A DNA stretch of 64,000 bases from Pedobacter duraquae (GCF_004362245.1 NZ_SNWM01000001.1:186001-250000), one strand, 5' to 3'. Shown: positions 43,013 to 52,354, numbered from the stretch's first letter. Notes: generated by a model from the sequence alone, not told the origin. Program-made: numbers and translations.

Positions 43013-43747
43013 ATGAACCAAAAGGAAACTAGTCATTCAAAGCCACAACAACCTATTGTAGATCATATTATCGGGCAACTGAGACAAATGATTACGACTG
43101 GCTTGATCAAACCAGGACAGCGTTTGCCTGCTGAGCGTGTCTTGGCAGAACAATTTGGTGTTGGAAGAAGTTATGTACGGGAAGCCATACTAAAACTGGA
43201 ATTCTACGGCTTGTTGAAGACTAATCCCCAGAGTGGCACATATGTTTCTGGATTGAGTATTAAAATGCTCGATAGTATTATCGCCGATATCGTAAACTTC
43301 AATAAAGATGATTTTAACGCTCTTTTGGAAGCCCGGTATTACTTAGAACGGGATGCGGTAAAACTTGCTGCAGAACGCCGATCGGTTGAAGACCTACAAA
43401 GGTTAAAAGAGGCTCTTGTAGAATATGAGGAGAAAACCAACGCTGGTGAGGAGGCCTATCAGGAAGATATGATGTTTCATATGCAAATTGCCCGGGCGTC
43501 TAAGAATTCCGTAATCGAATCTATGATCCTCGTTTTAATACCCGATCTGGTAAAAAACATGGTAGGCAAAAAAATCTTTGGTGCCGATAGAAAAATTCAG
43601 GCAATTCAGGAGCATCGTGATATCTATAATGCTATCAGGGAAAAAGATCCCAAAGCTGCGCATTACGCAATTTCCAGCCACCTCAGCGATCTGCTCGAAA
43701 TCAGCAGACATCCAAATGGCTTGAACGCTGTAACGATGTATATGTAA
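43013..43747 (+). CDS. GntR/FadR family transcriptional regulator
   Basis: 244 residues. The N-terminal winged helix ('QLRQMITTGLIKPGQRLPAERVLAEQFGVGRSYVREAILKLEFYGLLKTNPQSGTYVSG') is followed by an all-helical FCD ligand domain ('ARYYLERDAVKLAAERR', 'DMMFHMQIARASKNSVIESM', 'IQEHRDIYNAIREKDPKAAHYAISSHL'). FCD regulators respond to sugar acids or other carboxylates. No clear target operon is adjacent; a broken DoxX-like gene lies just downstream on the other strand. Confidence 0.86.
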   Translation: MNQKETSHSKPQQPIVDHIIGQLRQMITTGLIKPGQRLPAERVLAEQFGVGRSYVREAILKLEFYGLLKTNPQSGTYVSGLSIKMLDSIIADIVNFNKDDFNALLEARYYLERDAVKLAAERRSVEDLQRLKEALVEYEEKTNAGEEAYQEDMMFHMQIARASKNSVIESMILVLIPDLVKNMVGKKIFGADRKIQAIQEHRDIYNAIREKDPKAAHYAISSHLSDLLEISRHPNGLNAVTMYM

Positions 43748-43759
43748 GATTTATTAAAA

Positions 43760-44404
43760 AAGTTTGTGAGTAATTCATAGCCATCACGTGTACACTTGTC
43801 GCCAACAACAAAAATGCTCCAGCTATCATCGTCTTCCTGAAGAGCAACAATACTGAAGAAACTTCGACGATGCCCATAAACAGATTATAACCTTTTGACA
43901 AACCCAGAAAAGTCCAGGCCAGCCCCATTGGAGATGCATCACCGAAGGGTTGCAATAAACGCGAAAGATGCGGCTGAGGAAATTGAAGCTGGATGACCTT
44001 CGCTAATCCATACTGCATCAGCGTGAAAGCAAGATAAAATCTTACCAGAACGATGAGCCAATAATATAATATCGAATAACTTTTTCGCTTGTAATCAAGT
44101 AATTACCAGACTAGACTGGCAACTAAAGCCACCAGGAAAAATAAAAATAACTGGATATAATTATAGCTCGTATCACCACTTCCATTTGCAACAATAGAAA
44201 AGTCGTAGGTATAATCCAATGCATGAAGAGAAAACCAGGGTATAAACTGATGCAATAGTTCCGTTGGGTAAGAAAGATCTGGGATACATATATAAATGCT
44301 CCATTATTATTCAGAAAAATAAATAGAAGCAAAAAAATAAATGAAAAGCGAAAATAGATTTTTTTCGTTAGGCTCCAGTTTGAAATAATTGAGGCTGAGG
44401 GCAT
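43760..44404 (-). pseudogene. DoxX-like membrane protein, broken by frameshift, stop and 3' truncation
   Basis: Minus-strand translation gives consecutive DoxX-like segments in different states. From ATG at 44404: 'SNWSLTKKIYFRFSFIFLLLFIF'; then, after a frame change near 44280, 'YPTELLHQFIPWF' and 'VANGSGDTSYNYIQLF'. An in-frame TAA sits at 44103-44105. Beyond it, in the same frame, 'LLDYKRKSYSILYYW' and 'SRLLQPFGDASPMGLAWTF' continue. Family-like sequence ends at 'VHVMAMNY', where the 3' end abuts the regulator gene. I conclude a decayed gene; a sequencing error could explain one lesion but not all three. Confidence 0.7.
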
Positions 44405-44483
44405 AATTTGGCTTTTCTCAAAGCTAATAATACATACTGATTAAAAAAAGAACCTTTTTTTTTTGCAAAAAAACTTCTTTACA

Positions 44484-45542
44484 CTAAAAGTAAGTTGGAA
44501 ATTCTTTTTTTATGCTAGCAACATCCGCCTGTATAGATTCCAATAGAAATTTTGTGAATTCTGAAACTTGATTGTAGTTAAATACCCGAGGAACAGACCC
44601 GCTTTTAGGAACGACCTCAAAGTGGTCACCAAAAAAATTAACAGCGATCTTTAGACCCGCATTGTTAACAGGTGGATTTGTATTTTCCGTCCAAAAAAGA
44701 AAAGTAAACCCTTTAATTGGAGTAGCTGGCAATGGATACCTATAAAAACCAGATGCAGACTCTACAGACAATATGAGTTTAAGCTGTCCCGCCCAGTCAA
44801 ACGCAGTTACTTGTTTTTCTCTTATTCCAGGCAATATCGTCAGTTTTTTAATAATTAAATCTGATTCCCGGTCTAACATTGGCAGAATATTCTCGTTAAA
44901 GGATTTAACAACCGCATCAACACCTGTTTTTGGGTATGGTGGTAGCGCTGTTACAGTGACCTTGACACTCACTTTAAAACCATCAGGCGATGTTGCAGTT
45001 ACAACCGCCGTACCGGGATGATCTCCGATTATTACTGCATTCCGTTCTTCAGCCCATTTAATTACCACAGAAGGATCTGAAACTGTCCAGGTTAATTGCA
45101 TATTTGTCGAATTAAGGGGAGCGATGGATATTTGAAGCGAAGTTTCCTGTACTTCTGTGATCGTCCGCTCGACGCTTCCAGAAATGGACATAGCAGTAAT
45201 CGGAACATAACTAACGGTCACTTTAAATCTCCCTAATTCAGCCGCCCCTTTCATTGCTTTAATGTACACGGTACCCTTTCCAACAGCCGATAACATTTGA
45301 TAGCCTACGCCCCCCTTTTCTACAGAGAGGATTTTTGAATCAGTAGATTCAAAATGAATCTCTGAGGGTTTATAACTAGTCGTAAAACTAGTAGAGTCTA
45401 TCTTTTGGTAATCTTTTATATCCATTGTTTTGGACTCGAAATTGAACTTAAAGAAGGGTTCAGGAGCCGGGTTGTTATTTTTTTTACAACCTCCAAATAG
45501 AATTGTTCCGAGTAGGACGAGGGAGAGGATTAATCTTTTCAT
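44484..45542 (-). CDS. Lipoprotein with bacterial Ig-like (BIG2-type) domains
   Basis: 352 residues from the ATG at 45540-45542. Signal ending in F-G-G-C19 followed by KKNNN, a normal lipoprotein sorting region. Two Ig-like repeats occur between about residues 75 and 200 ('ITAMSISGSVERTITEVQETSLQISIAPLNSTNMQLTWTVSDPSVV', then 'VIIGDHPGTAVVTATSPDGFKVSVKVTVT'), the BIG2 pattern. A C-terminal domain of about 150 residues is not recognised. Likely cell-surface or periplasmic. Confidence 0.7.
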   Translation of the reverse strand: MKRLILSLVLLGTILFGGCKKNNNPAPEPFFKFNFESKTMDIKDYQKIDSTSFTTSYKPSEIHFESTDSKILSVEKGGVGYQMLSAVGKGTVYIKAMKGAAELGRFKVTVSYVPITAMSISGSVERTITEVQETSLQISIAPLNSTNMQLTWTVSDPSVVIKWAEERNAVIIGDHPGTAVVTATSPDGFKVSVKVTVTALPPYPKTGVDAVVKSFNENILPMLDRESDLIIKKLTILPGIREKQVTAFDWAGQLKLILSVESASGFYRYPLPATPIKGFTFLFWTENTNPPVNNAGLKIAVNFFGDHFEVVPKSGSVPRVFNYNQVSEFTKFLLESIQADVASIKKEFPTYF

Positions 45543-45719
45543 GAGACGATTAGATATAGGTAATTTCAGTAGTCTTGCCGAACTAATAACAATTCGATCT
45601 AACTGATTCTTATCAGGCAAATATTTACACTGAAGATAATGTTTTTCAAACTAATATTTACTCAGTGATGAATATTTTTTCGACGGTTATCGAAAGATTT
45701 CGTAAGATCCATTTATGCA

Positions 45720-45747
45720 AAAAGCCCCAGATTTCTCTGAGGCTTTT
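45720..45747 (-). terminator. Terminator downstream of tRNA-Lys
   Basis: AAAAGCCCCAGA against TCTGAGGCTTTT with one C/A mismatch and a TTTC loop. On the minus strand it follows the tRNA 3' end and is flanked by T-rich sequence. Confidence 0.75.
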
Positions 45748-45749
45748 CG

Positions 45750-45822
45750 TGATCCCGCTGGGATTCGAACCCAGGACCACTACATTAAAAGTGTAATGCT
45801 CTACCAGCTGAGCTACGGAATC
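45750..45822 (-). tRNA. tRNA-Lys (anticodon TTT)
   Basis: 73-base cloverleaf on the minus strand. The acceptor stem is GATTCCG paired with CGGGATC plus discriminator A. The D-loop reads TAGCTCAGCTGGTAGAG, the anticodon loop CTTTTAA, and the T-arm GGTTCGAATCC. The CCA end is not encoded. Confidence 0.95.
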
Positions 45823-45904
45823 ATTTCCCTTCGTTCTGAAGAGGGTGCAAAGATATAATTAATTTTTTATTCTGCTAAATAAAAATGAAAAAAGTTTTTC
45901 AAGG

Positions 45905-46249
45905 CTATTTTTTCAGGAAATCTTCCCGCACCGGGCTAAATCCATCTATCAGAATACCAGCTTCTAAACATACTACACCGTGCCATATCATAGGTTCTGC
46001 AAAAAAACCATCCCCCACTTTTAAAATCTGAGCCTGCCCATCTATCGTAGCTTCAAAGACTCCACTGTGCACATGAGTTACCTGTGTATGGATATGCTGA
46101 TGCTGTACACCAATAGCCCCAGTCTCAAATTTAACCTTGACCATCATCAAATCACCATTATACCCCATGATTTGGCGCTGTACACCAGCACCCAGATCTT
46201 CCCATTCCATATCGTCTTCCAACAAGAAGGCGTTGCTTTGTTTTACCAT
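45905..46249 (-). CDS. Cupin-domain protein
   Basis: 114 residues, one cupin barrel. The metal-binding pattern is visible: 'FETGAIGVQHQHIHTQVTHVHSGVFEATIDG' carries several His residues of motif 1 and 'FFAEPMIWHGVVCLEAGILIDGFSP' gives motif 2. The class often binds a metal and small sugars or acts as a sensor. It lies 70 bases downstream of the pyruvate oxidase gene on the same strand and may be co-transcribed. Confidence 0.8.
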   Translation of the reverse strand: MVKQSNAFLLEDDMEWEDLGAGVQRQIMGYNGDLMMVKVKFETGAIGVQHQHIHTQVTHVHSGVFEATIDGQAQILKVGDGFFAEPMIWHGVVCLEAGILIDGFSPVREDFLKK

Positions 46250-46319
46250 TATAATTCGTTAAAGTAAATGTTACGGCCAAGGCCTTCTGACCGTAAATAT
46301 AGCAAGCATTTTTTAAGAA

Positions 46320-48056
46320 TTACAACACCTCCCCTAAGTGCTTGTAGTTCGATTTGATGGTATCAAACACTTCATCCATTTTACCACCAAGCATCAGCTT
46401 TGTCATAGAAGCGGTCATCCCTTTAATTTGCGCCCACTCAATTTTCGGTGGCATAGCCAGTGCATTCGGATTTGTCATGATATTCAGTAAAACAGGCCCA
46501 TCTTCCCTAAGCGCATTTGAGATAGCGGTTTCTACATCCGCAGGATTTGAAACCGTTATCCCCCTAAAACCCATTGCCTGTGCAACCAATGCAAAATCAG
46601 GATTGATCATATCAGTTTCACTATCTGGCAAACCGTCAACCTCCATCTCTAATTTTACCATTCCTAAAGCCCGGTTGTTAAATACGATAATTTTGATTGG
46701 AAGATTATATTGTTTTATCGTGGCCAGGTCACCTAATAACATGGATAAACCACCATCACCGGAAAGGGCCACAACTTGCCGCTCTGGATGCGCTAAAGCA
46801 GCACCAATAGCCATCGGCATAGCATTTGCCATCGTTCCGTGGTTAAAAGATCCCAGCATGGTACGCTTTCCAGTAGCGTGAATAAAACGTGCTCCCCATA
46901 CACAACACATGCCTGTGTCTACAGTAAATATCGCATCCACATCACTCAGTTTGTCAATCGTGTCAGCAACAAATTCAGGCTGTATCTTATTTTCTGATCC
47001 TCGATCCTCAATATACGTCTGTTGATGTTTCTTTACTTTCCCGTAAAAATCCAGCTGTGCTTTCAGGAAACTTTCATCTTCCTTTTCTTTAATCAGCGAT
47101 AACAAAGCTGATACAGTATCCTTAATATCGCCACAAAGCCCCATACTAAGCTTAGCCCTTCGGCCGAGTCTTTCCGGACTTTCATCAATCTGAATGATCT
47201 TATTTTTCTCAGGCATGAAATTCTGATATGGAAAATCCGTTCCCAGTAATAGCACCACGTCCGACTCATGCATACTGTGGTATGCCGATGGCTGCCCTAA
47301 CAATCCCGTCATCCCTACTTCCAGTGGATTATCGTACTGCATACCCATTTTCCCCCTGAAAGAATAACCTATTGGAGCCTTTAACAGTTTTGCAAGCTCA
47401 ATAACTTCATCATGCGCCTCAGCAGCACCTATACCGCAATAAATAGTTATTTTCTTATGTGCATTCAGACAATCAGCAAGCGCCACCAACTCAGCATCAG
47501 AAGGCCTCATCACCGGATTACACCTGAAAATTTGCATGGCAGTTTCACTCTCTACCGCCGGGAGTTGCGCAACATCGCCGGGCAAACCGAATACAGAGAC
47601 TCCTTTTTTATGGATGGCATGCTGAATCGCGGTTTGAAACATACGTGGCACCTGCTCAGCAGTAGTCGCTATTTGGTTATAATAACTGCAGTCGTCAAAT
47701 AATTTTATAGTGTTGGTTTCCTGAAAGTAGTCCATACCAAATTGGTTGGTATTAATAGTTGAAGCAATAGCAATAACCGGCACATGCGATCGATGGGCAT
47801 CATATAAGCCATTAATGAGGTGCACGTGCCCTGGCCCGCAACTTCCCGCGCAACACGCAATACCATCCAGCTCTGCCTCTGCGGCGGCGGCGAACGCACC
47901 AACTTCCTCATTTCTCACGTGAATCCATTTAATTTTACCACTCTTGCGAACAGCATCATTAAAGTAATTCAAACTATCGCCGGTAACGGCATAAACTCTT
48001 TTTACACCTGCCTCAACCAGCATTTCTACTAATTGTTCTGCTACATTTTTACTCAT
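46320..48056 (-). CDS. poxB: Pyruvate oxidase/ubiquinone-dependent pyruvate dehydrogenase (thiamine diphosphate)
   Basis: 578 residues, close to the length of Escherichia coli PoxB (572). Features: catalytic Glu in 'HVRNEEVGAFAAAAEAEL', 'GSCGPGHVHLINGLYDAHRSHVPVIAIAS', FAD-domain 'KKITIYCGIGAAEAHDEVIELAKLLKAPIGYSFRGKMGMQYDNPLEVGMTGLLG', and the thiamine diphosphate motif 'ALSGDGGLSMLLGDLATIKQYNLPIKIIVFNNRALGMVKLEM'. The reaction oxidises pyruvate to acetate and CO2, passing electrons to quinone. A membrane-binding C-terminal tail like that of E. coli is only weakly suggested. Confidence 0.88.
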   Translation of the reverse strand: MSKNVAEQLVEMLVEAGVKRVYAVTGDSLNYFNDAVRKSGKIKWIHVRNEEVGAFAAAAEAELDGIACCAGSCGPGHVHLINGLYDAHRSHVPVIAIASTINTNQFGMDYFQETNTIKLFDDCSYYNQIATTAEQVPRMFQTAIQHAIHKKGVSVFGLPGDVAQLPAVESETAMQIFRCNPVMRPSDAELVALADCLNAHKKITIYCGIGAAEAHDEVIELAKLLKAPIGYSFRGKMGMQYDNPLEVGMTGLLGQPSAYHSMHESDVVLLLGTDFPYQNFMPEKNKIIQIDESPERLGRRAKLSMGLCGDIKDTVSALLSLIKEKEDESFLKAQLDFYGKVKKHQQTYIEDRGSENKIQPEFVADTIDKLSDVDAIFTVDTGMCCVWGARFIHATGKRTMLGSFNHGTMANAMPMAIGAALAHPERQVVALSGDGGLSMLLGDLATIKQYNLPIKIIVFNNRALGMVKLEMEVDGLPDSETDMINPDFALVAQAMGFRGITVSNPADVETAISNALREDGPVLLNIMTNPNALAMPPKIEWAQIKGMTASMTKLMLGGKMDEVFDTIKSNYKHLGEVL

Positions 48057-48256
48057 ATGTTTTGGGTCTTGTTCTCCTTTTTAACTATACGCAATCAATC
48101 ATGCCGATACGCGATACATCTTATAGTAAGACTTAAATATTGACAATATTGTTTTAGCAGTTATAGTAGAAATTGTTTTTTAGAAAGGAACTGATGGTAA
48201 AATGACAAACTGGCGAAATACAGTGAAATCAACCTTCCATACTGTCTCAAAATCAT

Positions 48257-48264
48257 TAGATTTG
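48257..48264 (+). promoter_or_regulatory. -7 promoter box of the 87-residue protein
   Basis: TAGATTTG matches TAnnTTTG and ends 4 bases before the ATG at 48269; a leaderless transcript is implied. Confidence 0.45.
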
Positions 48265-48268
48265 TCTG

Positions 48269-48532
48269 ATGGAAAACGAACAGAAAAGTCCCTACGTCCA
48301 ATTTAGCGCCGAAATTCTAGATAACTGGAAAGAAAATGGTGTTACCTATATCAAACTGATTGAATTGGAAACTGATCTGCCAGTTAAATTTTTTGAATTA
48401 ATTCCTGATTCTATTGTCATGGATAGTGACGAAACAATCTACCCTATCGATTCAGAAGATATTTCCGAACTCTTGGAGCCAGTAGCAAAAGTTAATTTTT
48501 TAGTACACGAAATTTATCTTGAAGAAGATTAA
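48269..48532 (+). CDS. Small acidic protein of unknown function
   Basis: 87 residues, soluble, strongly acidic (about 20 Asp/Glu), with 'YVQFSAEILDNWKENGVTYIKLIELETDLPVKFFELIPD' and a C-terminal 'FLVHEIYLEED'. It reads as a compact single-domain protein with no known family that I recognise. Its own -7 box supports expression. It converges on the aldo/keto reductase gene, 13 bases away. Confidence 0.55.
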   Translation: MENEQKSPYVQFSAEILDNWKENGVTYIKLIELETDLPVKFFELIPDSIVMDSDETIYPIDSEDISELLEPVAKVNFLVHEIYLEED

Positions 48533-48545
48533 CCTGCTTAAACAA

Positions 48546-49532
48546 TTAAGTACGGTCTACCAATTTATTCTGAGACTCGCTATAACGCGCACCGGTGTTT
48601 GGATATGTAGCCAATAAATCATCAATGGCCTTCAAATCATCATCACTAAGTTGCAGATCTACGGCATCAGCATTTTCCAGCAGATATTTCCTTCTTTTGG
48701 TCCCAGGTATTGGGATGACATGTTCGCCCTGAGCCAATACCCAGGCTAAAGCCAACTGAGCGGCACTATGATTTTTGCCTGCCGCAATCTCTGCAAACCC
48801 ATTTGCTAAATTTTCATTATTAGCCTTATAAGCCTCCTGATATCTGGGTAACGACTTCCTGAAATCGCTATCATCAAGCTTGCTCACGTCCAGTGTATTT
48901 GTCATTAAGCCCCGCGCCAACGGACTAAAAGGCACAAATGAAATTCCCAGCTCCTTACATACAGGTAACACATTGTTTTCTGCCTCACGCGTAAGCAATG
49001 AATACTCGCTTTGCAACGCACTGATCGGATGTACCGCATGCGCTTTTCTCAGCGATGTAACCGACGCCTCAGAAAGCCCTAAGTACCTTACCTTTCCTGC
49101 TTTAACTAACTCCGACATTGCGCCGACAGTATCTTCGATTGGCACATTTGGATCAACGCGATGTGCATAATATAAGTCGATCACATCCGTTCCTAATCTC
49201 TTCAAACTACGCTCTACAGCAATTTTGATATACGCCGGAGAACCGTCAAATTGTGCGTTTCCGGCACCGGGATTACTGACGAACCCAAATTTCGTTGCCA
49301 AAAACACCTCTTGCCTTTTTGATTTGAGCACCCTGGCCAACAACGCTTCATTCTCGCCAGCAGCATATATGTCAGCTGTATCCCAAAAATTAATACCCAG
49401 ATCAAGCGCTAGTTCCAATGTTGCTATCGATTCCTTATCGTCAGGTGTTCCATAAGCATGATTCATCCCCATGCATCCTAAACCTATCGCAGACAATTTT
49501 TCTTCTGTGCTTCCGAGTGATCTATATTTCAT
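48546..49532 (-). CDS. Aldo/keto reductase
   Basis: 328 residues, AKR TIM barrel of the YajO/AKR13-like group. The catalytic tetrad is visible: Asp and Tyr in '[23 protein letters not shown]', Lys in 'FLATKFG' and His in '[11 protein letters not shown]'. The NADPH-binding end includes '[19 protein letters not shown]'. Reduces aldehydes or ketones; natural substrate unknown. Confidence 0.88.
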   Translation of the reverse strand: MKYRSLGSTEEKLSAIGLGCMGMNHAYGTPDDKESIATLELALDLGINFWDTADIYAAGENEALLARVLKSKRQEVFLATKFGFVSNPGAGNAQFDGSPAYIKIAVERSLKRLGTDVIDLYYAHRVDPNVPIEDTVGAMSELVKAGKVRYLGLSEASVTSLRKAHAVHPISALQSEYSLLTREAENNVLPVCKELGISFVPFSPLARGLMTNTLDVSKLDDSDFRKSLPRYQEAYKANNENLANGFAEIAAGKNHSAAQLALAWVLAQGEHVIPIPGTKRRKYLLENADAVDLQLSDDDLKAIDDLLATYPNTGARYSESQNKLVDRT

Positions 49533-49699
49533 ATTTTGATTTTAAGACATAAACAGTCAGAAAATCAATTTGTGTGATCAGAATGATCATTTTATGCTTT
49601 AGGCGATTAAATTCGTTGGTCTTTTTGTGTAATTTGATGGATTTGTAACCTTTATTCATTTTCGCTAATCCTATAGATGAAAATCAATATTATATTATC

Positions 49700-50047
49700 A
49701 TGGAAAGATCGGAAATGTTCTTAATTGTTTGGTTGGCATTCATGGCCTGCGGATTTCTTGGTTGGTACTTTTCACACCGTGCCAGACATAAAGAGAAATT
49801 AATGCTAATTGAAAAAGGAGTGTCTCCAGAAGATTTAAGAAAAAAGGAACATAGAAGCAAGTTAAGCTGGGCAAAAGTAGGCATCGTAGTGCTGGGGCTC
49901 AGCATCGGTCTGTTGAGCATCTCAATTTTTATCACTCAGCTCCATCTTATTAATGATTCTCCGGCAACAATAATGGCTATACTTGGGATTTGCGGTGGCA
50001 CTGCATTGGTGCTGGCAAATAGAATTGATCACAAGAAAAACGACTAG
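49700..50047 (+). CDS. DUF6249-type small membrane protein
   Basis: 115 residues with membrane segments at about 6-23, 55-77 and 88-107, and a basic loop between ('RARHKEKLMLIEKGVSPEDLRKKEHRSK'). The 'KEKLMLIEKG' segment is typical of small Bacteroidota and Gammaproteobacteria membrane proteins found before ECF sigma genes. A TGTAACC block lies about 55 bases upstream. It is followed directly by the sigma factor, so probably the first gene of the cassette. Confidence 0.7.
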   Translation: MERSEMFLIVWLAFMACGFLGWYFSHRARHKEKLMLIEKGVSPEDLRKKEHRSKLSWAKVGIVVLGLSIGLLSISIFITQLHLINDSPATIMAILGICGGTALVLANRIDHKKND

Positions 50048-50054
50048 GCATCCC

Positions 50055-50603
50055 ATGGATCATACATACATCAGAAAAGTTTGTAATGGTGATACTGAAG
50101 CTTACAGGTATTTTCTAAAGGAATACAAAGACATGGCATTTTCCGTTGCACTTTCTGTTGTGAAGGATGAATTCATCGCTGAAGAAGTTGTACAAGATGC
50201 TTTTATGAAAGCATTTAGAGGCATGAATTCATTTAACTTTCAAGCCAAGTTCAGTACCTGGTTCTATCGAATCGTCACAAATGAAGCCTTTATGAGGTTG
50301 AATAAGATAAAAAAAGAGATTATGGTGTTTACAAGCGAATTTGAAGCAGATATTCCTGATGGGGAACTGATCAATCAGCTGCATCAGGATGAATATCGAG
50401 ATCTCGTAAATGAAGCTTTAAAAATGCTTGCGCCAAAAGAAAGCCTCGTACTTAGACTTTTCTACCTTGAAGAAGAAAGTATAAAAGCGGTTTGCGAAAT
50501 TACTGGCTGGACCAATTCGAATACCAAGGTTACTTTGCACCGCGCACGGAAAAGTATGCTCAAAGCCGTAAACCAATTGTTAAACAAACTTAACCAACAC
50601 TAG
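50055..50603 (+). CDS. ECF-type RNA polymerase sigma factor
   Basis: 182 residues from the ATG at 50055. Region 2: 'ALSVVKDEFIAEEVVQDAFMKAFRGMNSFNFQAKFSTWFYRIVTNEAFMRL'. Region 4: 'LNEALKMLAPKESLVLRLFYLEEESIKAVCEITGWTNSNTKVTLHRARKSML' type helix-turn-helix. A longer in-frame start would overlap the preceding membrane-protein gene. One base separates its stop from the next gene's start, so coupling is likely. Confidence 0.9.
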   Translation: MDHTYIRKVCNGDTEAYRYFLKEYKDMAFSVALSVVKDEFIAEEVVQDAFMKAFRGMNSFNFQAKFSTWFYRIVTNEAFMRLNKIKKEIMVFTSEFEADIPDGELINQLHQDEYRDLVNEALKMLAPKESLVLRLFYLEEESIKAVCEITGWTNSNTKVTLHRARKSMLKAVNQLLNKLNQH

Positions 50604-50604
50604 T

Positions 50605-50943
50605 ATGTCGACCACAGAAGAAACCTTTTTTCAAAGCATGATGGCAAAAAGCAGGGTTGATATGCCTTACAGCGATTTTGAAGACCGAATGATGCTCCGC
50701 ATCCATAAAGAGATAACCTTCAAGAAGTCTTTACTAAAAGACTTAAACCTGTCTATCCTGTTTTTTATTCTTGGAACAGGACTCGGACTACTTATTTCGA
50801 CGATGCTGGATGTATCCGGAAAAACTGTCGCTGGTATTTCAGGCCCCAATATGCTGATATTTTTTCAACTGCTCTTCGTAGCCTTTGTATTGATGCAGTC
50901 AGAAAAACTCATCAAATTATTTATCAAATCGAAAAAACTATAA
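50605..50943 (+). CDS. Membrane protein after sigma factor, possible anti-sigma
   Basis: 112 residues: a cytoplasmic N-terminal part of about 45 residues ('FFQSMMAKSRVDMPYSDFEDRMMLRIHKEITFKKS') then two membrane helices (about 48-66 and 78-98). It has no zinc motif. Position and topology suggest a non-zinc anti-sigma factor; there is no direct evidence. Confidence 0.6.
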   Translation: MSTTEETFFQSMMAKSRVDMPYSDFEDRMMLRIHKEITFKKSLLKDLNLSILFFILGTGLGLLISTMLDVSGKTVAGISGPNMLIFFQLLFVAFVLMQSEKLIKLFIKSKKL

Positions 50944-50950
50944 CTGAGTC

Positions 50951-52294
50951 ATGAAAAAAATCATTTTTATAACCTTAATCTTTTCTGCTATATCAAGTTA
51001 TGCGCAGGAAAAACTAATTATTAATTTTAAAGAGCAATCCTGGGAAACCACGCTTGCTACAGCTAAATCTACACACCAATTGGTATTTATCGATGTATTC
51101 ACAGAATGGTGCGGACCCTGTAAAACAATGGATGGGGAGGTGTTTACCTTGCCAGAGGTTGCAAAAATATTTAATGAGAATTTCATCAATTTTAAACTTG
51201 ATGCAGAAAAAGGAATTGGCCCCGCCATACTTAAAAAATATGGTGTGAGCTCCTATCCCACTTACTTATTTGTTGATAGTAATGGTACATTAATCTACAG
51301 CATGGATGGATCAATGCCACCAGCTACATTCATACAGCATGCTAAGAATGCTATTCGTGAATCTACTCAAGAACAAACTATCGCACAACTCGAATCAATT
51401 TATCCGCAACATCAGCGAGATAAGGGGTTTTTATACAATTACCTCAACCGTCTTACCAGACTCAAGCTTCCCACAACAGATCTCCTTGATCACTATGTAA
51501 CGCTACTTTCGCCATCAGAACAGGCTGATCCAAAAACAATCCGTCTGATTACAGAGAATGGCGTGTGGTTAAATAGAAAACTACAATTAGGCCCTGCCCT
51601 CGCGGTACTTGAACGCAACGAAAGCATATTTAATAAGTTACAGGAAAATGATCCCCGCAGGGAGTCTTTAGCACATATCAAAACTGGTGCAATGGATGTA
51701 TCGCTTCAAAAAGCCATCGCGAATAAAGATATGTCGTTATTCCAACTCGTTTCCAGGTTAAAAAAGGATACTAAAAGTGATCCTTTTGATAACAAACAAA
51801 CCCTGGCAATGAAGTACTTTTTTGCGGTAAAAGATTATCCGGCTTACAAAAAAAATGCATCCGATTATATCAATCGAACCGTACTTAAAATACCTGCCGA
51901 TACCCTGGTTAAAAATGACGCTGTAGTATACGCATCAATGAAATCAATCCCTGACGCCGAGTCTTACAAATATACCGCTTCCATAAAGGTCAGCAACACG
52001 ATTATACATACTACTGAAGAGATGCTAAAAATCACCTTAAGTAAAAAAGAACTGCAGCAACTGAAAACTTGGACAGATGAAGCCCTTCGAATTACACAAA
52101 CAGATCCCGCATACTATAAAAATGTAACTCCCTATTATCTGAACATCGATGCGCAGGTACTTTACAAAATGCATCAAAAAGAACAGGCAATCCAGCAAAT
52201 GAAATCGGCAATTCAATTGGTCGCGGATAACGCATATGCTGTAAAAAAACTTCAGGAATTATTAACAAAAATGGAAGCTGATGAAATTATCTAA
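50951..52294 (+). CDS. Exported thioredoxin-like protein with C-terminal helical repeats
   Basis: 447 residues. Signal peptide 1-18 (ISSYAQ). A thioredoxin domain covers about 25-135, with the redox-active W-C-G-P-C motif in 'DVFTEWCGPCKTMDGEVF' and the cis-Pro region 'YGVSSYPTYLFVDSNG'. The remaining 300 residues are mostly helical, resembling TPR-type repeats near the end ('ALYKMHQKEQAIQQMKSAIQLVADNAYAVKKLQELL' type). A periplasmic thiol oxidoreductase or redox sensor is likely. It lies 7 bases after the putative anti-sigma gene and so probably belongs to the sigma cassette. Confidence 0.82.
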   Translation: MKKIIFITLIFSAISSYAQEKLIINFKEQSWETTLATAKSTHQLVFIDVFTEWCGPCKTMDGEVFTLPEVAKIFNENFINFKLDAEKGIGPAILKKYGVSSYPTYLFVDSNGTLIYSMDGSMPPATFIQHAKNAIRESTQEQTIAQLESIYPQHQRDKGFLYNYLNRLTRLKLPTTDLLDHYVTLLSPSEQADPKTIRLITENGVWLNRKLQLGPALAVLERNESIFNKLQENDPRRESLAHIKTGAMDVSLQKAIANKDMSLFQLVSRLKKDTKSDPFDNKQTLAMKYFFAVKDYPAYKKNASDYINRTVLKIPADTLVKNDAVVYASMKSIPDAESYKYTASIKVSNTIIHTTEEMLKITLSKKELQQLKTWTDEALRITQTDPAYYKNVTPYYLNIDAQVLYKMHQKEQAIQQMKSAIQLVADNAYAVKKLQELLTKMEADEII

Positions 52295-52305
52295 GCGCCA
52301 GCTTC

Positions 52306-52348
52306 AAAAGCCGACTTCATCAAACATTGATTGCTGAAGTCGGCTTTT
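52306..52348. terminator. Bidirectional rho-independent terminator
   Basis: Perfect 14-bp arms, AAAAGCCGACTTCA (52306-52319) and TGAAGTCGGCTTTT (52335-52348), between the thioredoxin-like gene and the convergent permease gene. Confidence 0.88.
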
Positions 52349-52354
52349 ATGCAC

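Noticed and set aside
43701..44018. Independent 105-residue membrane protein gene downstream of the FadR-type regulator
   Set aside because: Its sequence is the C-terminal half of the broken DoxX-like gene and its tail runs antisense into the regulator gene.
46354..46881. Long open frame on the plus strand (175 codons) inside the pyruvate oxidase gene
   Set aside because: It lies antisense to a well-conserved enzyme with intact motifs, and its translation resembles no protein family; it reflects codon bias of the real gene.
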